Shown here: positions 55,953 through 64,000 of the stretch, one piece after another
Layout: the number at the start of each line of letters is the position of its first letter
Numbering within the stretch: position 1 is the first letter of the stretch
Assembly: GCF_026213295.1 (NCBI RefSeq)
Contig: NC_079412.1
Coordinates: 10,469,711-10,533,710 of the forward strand
Length of the DNA stretch: 64,000 nt
DNA from: Gadus chalcogrammus
Taxonomy: Eukaryota; Chordata; Actinopteri; Gadiformes; Gadidae
Reading direction: 5' to 3'
Translations under genes and position numbers: made by a program
Notes under the pieces: generated by a model
Seen by the model: only the letters and a program-made list of their open reading frames with translations
Told to the model about the DNA's origin: nothing
Databases searched by the model: none

Positions 55953-57830
55953 TAATAGTGAGTGAGTGAATAAGGAACGATTTCGAACACAGCTCCCAGA
56001 AGTAGATATCCCCGTTCAATCCAATACAAGTAGGGAACAGGAATGTGTCTGGATATCACACAAAGGCTCATAATTATCTTTATACCTTGTACTAATAAAA
56101 TGTAAGTTTTCTCTTTTTCAAAACGCCAACTCAAGCATTTCATTTTATTTATGTATTTTTTGCAGGAGAAGGAGGAGTGGGCAGCTGAAAGGAGTTGTAG
56201 TGAAACAAATGTTGTTTCGGCCCGGCATAATAATTGTTAAATACTAATTGTTGTCTAGATGGCAGGAGGAGGTTAATTTAAAGATCACATATAGAAAATC
56301 ACCCGGGAGGGGGGGGGTATTAACTTATACTTCCATGGTCGGTAAACAATGCGTCTGCTCGCTCAGACCTCTCGCTGATGATGCTACAATGCTAATGCTG
56401 CGTTTGAGTATTCTCTGCGAACCGACTCGGATCTCGGATCTGACGCCACGCCCACACTTCAAGCGTTTTCTCTCGGTCGTTGGAGGAAAACATGGACGCC
56501 ACCCGGAAAGCTGTTGTCGCGGTAGCATTGGCAGAGGACCAGGCGCTCCAAAATAAGTAGGGTATAGGCCCTAGGCAGAGATACGGACGCAGTAAGGTAT
56601 TGCAGTAATACGAGTGATTGAAATTGCCATTTAAACCACCAAAGTGGTCCAAGCACAATGAAAACAGTTCATACTTCAAGTCACTGGGCGCAGCCATCTT
56701 GAATTCTGTCTCGGAATTTTGCTCGATCCACCCTGAAATTCAACCGATGGCGAGTTTTGCCGCCGATGGAAAGGGGCTTGTTTGTTTGCGTGTCTCTCGG
56801 CAACCCTCGGACCTCCGAGACGGATTGATTAATAAAATGCAGCATAACATGCCTAGTTACTGAGAAATTTCTGCATCCGCCACGGCATGCACGAGGGAGT
56901 TGGCTAGGCGCCCGTGATGCGTAAGCAAATCTCTCCTTGATGTTCCTCTGCGCCATTGAGCACTTTTCATAGGAATAATTGGCCGGTCATGTTTTTGTCC
57001 GCTGTTCTTTCTTTGGTAGGTCCATGGTCGGGAGCAAGCCCCAACCACAGTGAGTTCTACCGGTAGAACATTGCAGTAGCACCTGGTGGCCACAACGAGG
57101 TGGTTCCAAAAGTGAGCACTTCTTCGTTGACTCACTTGTTAAACAGGCCGTTTTCACAGTCTTATTAAACCTATTTAAAGCCTGGTCGAAAAAAACAAAA
57201 AAAACAATCTAGTCTGTTTAGTTTATATATCTCACTGAGGGGGGAGATTTTTTTTTTTAGCAGGCTAGTTTTTATTTTATTGGAGGTTAAAATGTATGAA
57301 TAATTAGGGGCGCAGCCTCTTGAGTGACAGCTAGCCGCTGACCCTCACCTCGACTCGGAGGCTAGTTTTCAGGATCAGCATGCTAGTCCTCGTCTATTGA
57401 CCTCGAACTGCCGTTCATTCCAATTGTTCATTACGCGGTGCCAAAGATGTCTTGCGCTGCGGTCAACTGTACCAACTGATGCCGTTTAAAAACGAAATGA
57501 GCAACAAGCTAATCGGGGTACGTCACCTAGATGGCGTATCCTCCCTTCCCCCCGACGTCACATCCACATGCCCGTTTTTGGTTGGAGGAAATGCGGCGTA
57601 GTCAAACGATGGACAAGATGGCGACGCTCATAAGCCAAGAGAATTGGATGCAGTTTGGAATAAACTGAAGGCTCTGCCGGGATGCTACATCCATTTTATA
57701 TACTAGTCTTCTGGTCGGGAGATGCTCGCCGCGCCGATCTGCTCCAGTCCCTCTCAGAAGAGGGTGCATCTCGCGAGAGGATCGGTCCAGCTCGGCGCGC
57801 TGGTAAAGGAAACTTTAATCAGCTCAGCAT
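55953..57830. other. Intergenic, repetitive, no recognised gene
   Basis: Another short copy of the GAACGATTTCGAACACAGCT terminal motif lies at about 55975-55995. A 22-codon plus-strand frame at 56491-56559 (MDATRKAVVAVALAEDQ) resembles the N-terminal peptide of some Harbinger transposases, but no DDE domain follows. A G-tract lies at 56308-56317. The rest is unassigned. Confidence 0.4.
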
Positions 57831-58417
57831 TAGTGGTGGATTCAATGATTCGTTTCCGTGACCCAGTTCGCGTCGTGATTCAAGTTCGCCACGAGGAGTC
57901 GTTCCGCGAATCGTCGTGTCGTTCGTTCGTATCAGGAGAGAGTCGGTTTTTCCTGGTAGCCACTAACTCCACTGAGTCTGACTGACTCAGCTGAGAACCG
58001 TGCAATGGGGTCCCATACCATGATGCAATTTACCGCTACGCGGAAACCAGGCTGAACGGAACACCAGCATTCCGTGAACGACTCCCTCCCAGTTCAGTCG
58101 AGTTTCTCGGTGATCTTATTCACCGTAAAACTCGGATGAACGTGGGAGACGTCGTTCAGCGATTCAGCCTAGTTTCCGGGAACGGAGAATCGGCATCAGG
58201 GAATGCACGCCATTGCAACGGGTTCTCAGTTGAGTCAGTCAGACCTACAGTGGATGTTAGTGCTACCGGCAACATCGTTCGTTCGTTCAGTCGAGTTTCC
58301 GGTGAATCGAAAGGTGAACAGACGACCGAACGAACGAGAGAGGACGAACCGGTTCAGTTCGTTCGTCCTAAAGACTCGGTCATTCGAACCGGTTCGCGAA
58401 CGAACGAGCCAACACTA
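57831..58417. mobile_element. Foldback hAT-type MITE, almost fully palindromic
   Basis: Starts TAGTGGTGGATTCAATGATTCG and ends with the inverse of TAGTGTTGGCTCGTTCGTTCG. Inner sequences pair too: the GTCTGACTGACTCAGCTGAG block near 57980 matches its inverse near 58220-58243, with the axis near 58108. Flanked by CTCAGCAT (57823-57830) and CTCGGCAT (58418-58425), an 8-bp duplication with one mismatch. Confidence 0.8.
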
Positions 58418-58440
58418 CTCGGCATGCGACCGGTAGTCGT

Positions 58441-59268
58441 TGGGCCTTTCACACCGCCGCAAAATCGGAGCCCGTTCCGGGCTAGTTCGGAGCTAGAACC
58501 AGTGTTTTGGTTTCACATCGCCAAAGAACCGGCTCCGGCCTGTAAAAACCGGTTCAACTCCAACCCCAGGATTGAGCTGGGCTAGAACGAGAACTGCCTT
58601 TACTGCCAGGGGGCAGGGGGGCGGGGTTATCCTTACCTTCATAAACAGGAAGACCAACGAAGACCGGCATTTTTAAAAACACTGAAGTAAACAATGGAGG
58701 GAGGAGGAGGGGGAAATAACTAAAGAGGGACCGGCAACGCCAACTTGGGAATTATACCCCAGGAAATATAGAACAAAGAAAATTAAACTATGATATCACA
58801 GAAATAATAAGGACAAAGGTTCGAGAACTAAAGAGGCAGACAAATGAAAACTGGAGCAAAACCAAACAAAACAGCGGTTATGTAACCCAGCAACCCAATG
58901 GTCAAACAATGAAACAGAAAAAGGGGAAATAACACAAAAGCAAATTGAACTAAAGCAATCAAAACAAAATAGGAAGCAGAACCAAAGCCAAAACAAAACA
59001 GCACAGCTAAAACAGAACAACTAAAACCGTACAAAACAGCAGCAGGGAATCCTAAAAAACAAGAGACATAATAAAAGTTTATTGTAAGGGGAGACGTATG
59101 CAGACGTTTGCAGTGACGTCATGACGTTGCTCTCGCCGGCTCCATGGCTGGCTCTGGCCAGTGTGAATCCAACTGGATCATAACTGGGATAAGGATGGAA
59201 CCAGTTTTGAACTGGAACTAGCACCAGCCCGGAACTGGCTCTTGATTATTTTTGGTGTGAAAGGCCTA
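58441..59268. mobile_element. Non-autonomous hAT-like element (GGCCTTTCACACC ends)
   Basis: Left end GGGCCTTTCACACC and right end GGTGTGAAAGGCC are inverted, and subterminal GAACCGG/CTAGTTC words are shared. No transposase. No matching flanking octamer was found, perhaps because the neighbouring element inserted at its right border. Confidence 0.7.
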
Positions 59269-59730
59269 GGCCCCGAAACCCGTCCACATGGAGCCGATTT
59301 TTTGGTGAAACCGCATAGGATTCGTGTGGACGCCTGAATCGCAAACGATGACGTCATAGTATAACATTATTAACATGCAGCTGGGTGACGTCAGAGTTGC
59401 GTTGAATTTTTTATTTGTATTCTTTTTGTAGCTTTAAATACAGCCCCTTGATACATTTAATTACTAACTGTACATTAAAAAATATTTCTGCTCAAATTAA
59501 AAGGATGAATCTTCTCCTGACTGAATTTTTGCATGCAGGCAGCCTTAATGCGCGCTGGCTTGATGCGGTCCACTTTTTCTTTTGGAGAACCAGCGCCTTG
59601 AATATTTTCTACAGCGTTTCTACAGCTCGATGCGGTTTCGCAGTGAACCCGTCTTGGGAGAGATATTCCTGTACCGCATAAAACGAAACCGGATAGTTTT
59701 CGCCCATCTTGGCTCCGTGTGGACGGGGCC
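59269..59730. mobile_element. Non-autonomous hAT-like element (CCGTCCACA ends)
   Basis: Left end GGCCCCGAAACCCGTCCACA followed by TGGAGCC is the inverse counterpart of the right end GGCTCCGTGTGGACGGGGCC. The element abuts the previous one directly. No transposase frame. Confidence 0.7.
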
Positions 59731-62700
59731 ATATCCTCTTTGACCTGTCCCCTCCAATTAACCGGATTATGTTTAGAAAATTCTTATTACTTTATGAACA
59801 TTTATTTCTTTAACTTTAATGTCTTCTATGACGTGTCCCTTTTACAGAACAAATTCAAATATAGCCTATCCATAGTTCTTTTTGACATAATTGTTGCTAT
59901 AAATGATAGTTGAGATGTTATGATAAAATGAACGTTGGACCCCTCAGCGATAACAAAGGTAGGCTATTGGAACTGAATTTGCATAAAACAAATTACTTCG
60001 GAAAGGCAAATCAAAGGATGTAAATATGCAGAATAATACAATGAAACGTTTGTTTTATTGGGTGGTCTTTTGAAGCTATAGTGCTACATAGCTAAAATTA
60101 GCTTTCAGATTTCTCATAAATGCTACATTGTATTTTAATAAAATACTTAAAATCTACATTCTGTAAACAATAGAGGCCAGAACAGTAAGGGTTACTCATT
60201 TAGGTTTAGTTAGTTACATTCTTCGCAAACAATTTTTTCTCTCTCACACAAAAACAAATAAGTAGCACTTTGCCAGTGACCTCTTCCCAGCATGGATTAC
60301 GAACAAACAAGGGGCAAAAGTTCATTGCATTAAGGCTAAGATTTGATGGAAGTAGTAATAAGTAATACAGGATATTTGTATATTTTTTAATGGAAAATAA
60401 TGTTGGGAAAATCTACTGTTTAACGTATTTGCTAATAATTATGGTATACCTTTGTGTCAGTTTTCAGTAATTCACCACACCTCATTCAGCTAACATGTAT
60501 GGACTTTCCCCATATCCTTACTCTGACCTTAACTTCCCCCTGACCTAAACTTAACAATTCTCCAATCATACCTAAATCATGCGTTTTTTATCTACCTAAA
60601 CAGTATTAAGCATCAAAGTGGAGAGGTCTGTTAAACCCTCAGTCCCTCACATCACCCCATTCAGGAGAACGAGGACCAGCACAAGGTCTTTAGTGATAAA
60701 GGATTATATATCATCGACTAATTATGTTGCAATGTGATAGTAGGCTGGAGGCTTCAGTTAGTAGGCTGGAGGCTTCAGAATCTGAAAAGAGAAACACTAG
60801 TGTTCTGACTGCACTGTGCAGCGGTGTGACGCTAACCAGTGTCACTCGCCTGGCTGGGTGGTTTCTGTGTGGGGTGTTCTGGGAGAGTAGATAGTCAAAT
60901 TCTTGTAAGCAAAGTGATAGGTACTGACCGGCAAGCATTTTCTATTTGTTGCTATATCTAGGTTATAGGGTGTCATTCTATAGATAACACTATGGCGATC
61001 ACTATCACTCAGCATTGATTATAGATATGTCCAGGTTATTTTAAGAAGTATTGCAGTACTAAAGAAGCTTATTCTTTCTCTTTCTTTCACACTTATCTCA
61101 AAAAGCTAACTCATTCACAACTTAAGTTGCTGGCGTGGTGCATTGTGGGTATGCTTCTTGAATGGCTGCCAGGTATGATCAGATGTGTAAAAGCAGCGTG
61201 GCTGAGCGGCTGTCAGTCTGGCTGCAGGGGGTTCCTACCAACATGTCACAGCCAATCAGGAACAGAAGGATGGGACTTGGACCGTGCTTGGGCAATAGGG
61301 GGCATGTTTCTCATACAAACACAAACCCAGGGGTATGGGATGGGTAAGAGAAACCAGCATTGGTCGTGCATCAACAGATCCTATGCTACTAAAGATACTT
61401 AGGATATGATACAATATGATAGCACTTTTTGAAACGGTTTCTGCTATCATCAAAAGGTTAACCCTGATAGCAATAGATCAGTTTAAAGTAAAGAATATTC
61501 CTTGGCCTTAAGAGTGTATTGGTTATCAACTGGGTAATCTACATCATTTTATGAGAGCTGTTTCAGAGTTAGAATTATGAAAGATCCTCCAACAGTCTAA
61601 TATTACCAATATACAAATATATATATATATATATATAATATATAAGCCTACTTCCTTTATGTAGGGGGGGGGGGGGAAAATTTAACTGTATTCGCCCTGC
61701 AGCATGTAATAGAAAGAGAAACATAATTTGCTACACATTTAAAGGGCTGGGTTAGTGGTCATTAGTGAGAGAGAGTAATTAGTTGTTTTTTTCTTCGTTT
61801 ATTTTTATTTTCGTTATTTTCGGTCCTCAAGATACAATCTTGAGGACCATTATGATTATCAAGTTGCAAACAAGCTCCTCACTTCTGCACTAACCTAGTG
61901 GTGTGGGAAATCCCTCTGGCCTCTATTATATATGTACAGCAGCTTGAGATTTATGGAAATGAACTGCCAGGTACGTTTTCACTGCTGTTTCCTGAGGGTA
62001 ACTTCCTTAAGGGGCTTCAACTGTAGCTTCCTGTCTAAAGCTCGGTCTCCTTTTGGGCCACAAATTCACACATGAACAGTCCATTAACAAGTACATCAAG
62101 TATCACACCTCCCAGATGAAGTTTTATCACGACTAAAACACAAATTGTATTAAACAATGAAATGCCTAATCAGGCTGCGAGTTCAGCAAGGCCACAAAGA
62201 TGCAGTAGATATTGTACACACTGCACACATGCAAACACTCAGCCATGCACAAAGTACTGCATGCAGGTTAATTTGCCTATACAGCTGAACGCCATTTCCT
62301 TCTGCTCGTGCCAATACCCTGTGGTTCAAGGTCCCATTTGCAGAGAGAGGGATGGCCTGGGAGGGGCGGAGGTTGCACCTCTGTTGTGCACATGTTGACA
62401 CTAATCCTGTGTCAATCCAATTCGCGTGGAGACCGAACGAGCACACTTTTCACAGGGGGGGTGGGGATGGGCATCCCAGAACCAGACCTCTGGCCCTAAT
62501 CTATTCGCCATTGCCCCCCCCCCCCTCCCCTGATTAACCAGACCCGTGGCCCTCTATGGTCCGTCGTTTCCTGTTACTTAGTTACCAGTTGCCATGATTT
62601 GCCTGGGCCGCTTGTGTTTCCATGGTGACTGTGCCCATTCTGTCGTCTCCTGGCTGCCTCATGGCTCTTCTGTCCCAGTGGCCTGTAGCCACCCCGGGCC

Positions 62701-63856
62701 CTGACCCACCGTCCGGTGCCTCCCCGCCCCCGTGCCTGATGGTCCCATAAGGCTGTCAGTGTGTGTTCATGTCGCACCACAGTCCCCGCGCCCTGCCAGG
62801 CACTCGCTGTCGGCCAACCCCTGGATGCTCCGTGCCGCGGCAGAGTAGCTTTGAATGCTTGGTTGAAAATAAACCACCGTATTTCTCTATTTCCATGATA
62901 ATCACTGTAATTGTCCCACTTTAAAAAAAAATGTTGGTGATTAAATATAGGTCATAAAAGATTTGAGTCGTAAAAAAATTATATTTTCCACAAAGGCTGA
63001 ACCTATGTTAGCTATGGAAAATAAATAGGATTTTACCTATATGGTAATGATTCGATTTTTTTATTTGAGGATTTGTGTAGGATATGTCCGGACAGGATGG
63101 GTGCACAAAGAAAGACGCAATGCCACGTTTGTCCGTCAGGGAGCAGTAGTGGTCCCGTTGTCGCTCAGTTACTTTATCAAACAAACCTTCGCATAGGACA
63201 AGGGGAACTCGTCGCCGGAGTAGGGCTAATTACATCGAACTGCTTTGTCAGTTAACAATGTTTTTAGTCATCAGCCGAATTGTAAAGACTATTTTTAGTA
63301 GTTGCAAATATCAACTGTTCCCCTAAGAGACTAATATTAAAGAGTAGGCCTAATGTACCCATGGACTTAATATTTGATATTTCCACTGCGTCATTTCCAT
63401 TGGAGACAGGCAGCTCATAATAGCCTACAGCAGACAGCGAAGCAGTTTGGAGAGTAACATGTTAAAAGAATAAATGAAAGCAAATCATATATGTTCAGAC
63501 CTATGCAGAGACAATGATATAGAAAGATATGGCTACCTATATATTTCAGCACAATTCCAACTCAAAGGTTAGACTCATATAGGAGCCAGCCAGCACTCTG
63601 ACCCTGTGGTAGGGCTTGTTTCCCCCGTGGTGGAAGAAGGCTCTGGGTGGGGGATGGGGAGCATAATTACAGCAGTTTTGCCTCATTAGGAGTGAGGGGG
63701 CGTGACTGTCCCTACAGGTCCGACAGCTGAACCACACGGCAGCGGTTACAGGGGCAAGCGACTCGCTCTACTCGGAGGGGGCCTGATCCTGCTTTAGTAA
63801 TATCGCAGCACTTTATACTAGAACGTATCGGCATTTGTAAAAAGCTTAGCTTAGGG
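59731..63856. other. Intergenic region without recognised gene
   Basis: Mostly AT-rich single-copy-like DNA. Low-complexity tracts: (AT)n at about 61617-61645, poly-G at 61664-61676, and a C run at 62514-62525. A GC-richer part at about 62300-62860 has small open frames without family resemblance. No exon of a known gene was identified on either strand. Confidence 0.45.
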
Positions 63857-63865
63857 TCTGTGTGT

Positions 63866-63897
<32 letters not shown>

Positions 63898-63925
63898 TGT
63901 GTGTGTGGGTGTGTGTGTGTGTGTG

Positions 63926-64000
<75 letters not shown>
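63857..64000. repeat. (GT)n microsatellite running off the right edge
   Basis: TG/GT repeat with a few interruptions (TGTTGTG, GGGTG, GTCGTG), truncated by the end of the window. Confidence 0.97.

Noticed and set aside
61184..61240. Second tRNA box A-like word (TGGCTGAGCGG)
   Set aside because: The following sequence lacks a matching box B and does not fold into an acceptor stem by eye.

Overview
The window is teleost nuclear DNA, with spliced vertebrate genes on both strands, many class I and II transposon remnants and very long dinucleotide repeats. A Ty3/gypsy element with integrase ahead of reverse transcriptase (the Gmr1 arrangement, first described from Atlantic cod) and the high density of long microsatellites suggest a gadiform or cod-like fish. 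That species guess is inference. The gene content (osbpl2, adrm1, an mtcl2/soga1-like gene, mapre1, dnmt3b) corresponds to genes that all lie on human chromosome 20q.

Layout. 1-2767: 3' part of a Gmr1-like retrotransposon with its 3' LTR. 2.9-6.0 kb (-): adrm1, the proteasomal ubiquitin receptor Rpn13. 8.4-13.3 kb (-): osbpl2, an oxysterol-binding-related protein, with a GC-alternating inverted-repeat transposon in its last intron. 13.3-15.0 kb: divergent promoter region holding a long AT-rich inverted repeat. 15.0-23.0 kb (+): a MTCL/SOGA coiled-coil gene. 24.4-25.1 kb (+): a small two-exon gene with a C-terminal KPWE motif (PEX39/C6orf226-like). 25.6-28.5 kb: a hAT transposon with an intact 8-bp target duplication. 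28.6-30.2 kb (-): mapre1 (EB1). 31-35 kb: retroviral-like and MITE remnants. 35.3-46.8 kb (-): a 25-coding-exon dnmt3b. 47-49 kb (-): THAP/P-element-like transposase fragments. 49-64 kb: no recognised host gene, but a series of non-autonomous hATs, a DDE_Tnp_4 transposon with inverted-repeat arms of several hundred bp, a foldback element and microsatellites.

The most interesting object is dnmt3b. Conceptual splicing gives a 1,486-residue reading frame with every exon phase compatible: an EB1-like calponin-homology domain, then a single 1.7-kb exon that looks like a nearly complete degenerate hAT/DUF4371-type transposase with a BED-like zinc finger, then PWWP, ADD and C5-methyltransferase domains. 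The three calponin-homology exons have the same intron phases as exons 1-3 of mapre1, the next gene downstream on the same strand. This suggests the domain was captured from a neighbouring mapre1 copy. A transposase domain inside a de novo DNA methyltransferase suggests recruitment to transposon or chromatin targets, but no function is demonstrated by the sequence.

Exon coordinates were derived by hand from splice signals, homology remembered from the families, and phase checks. No alignment or database search was run.
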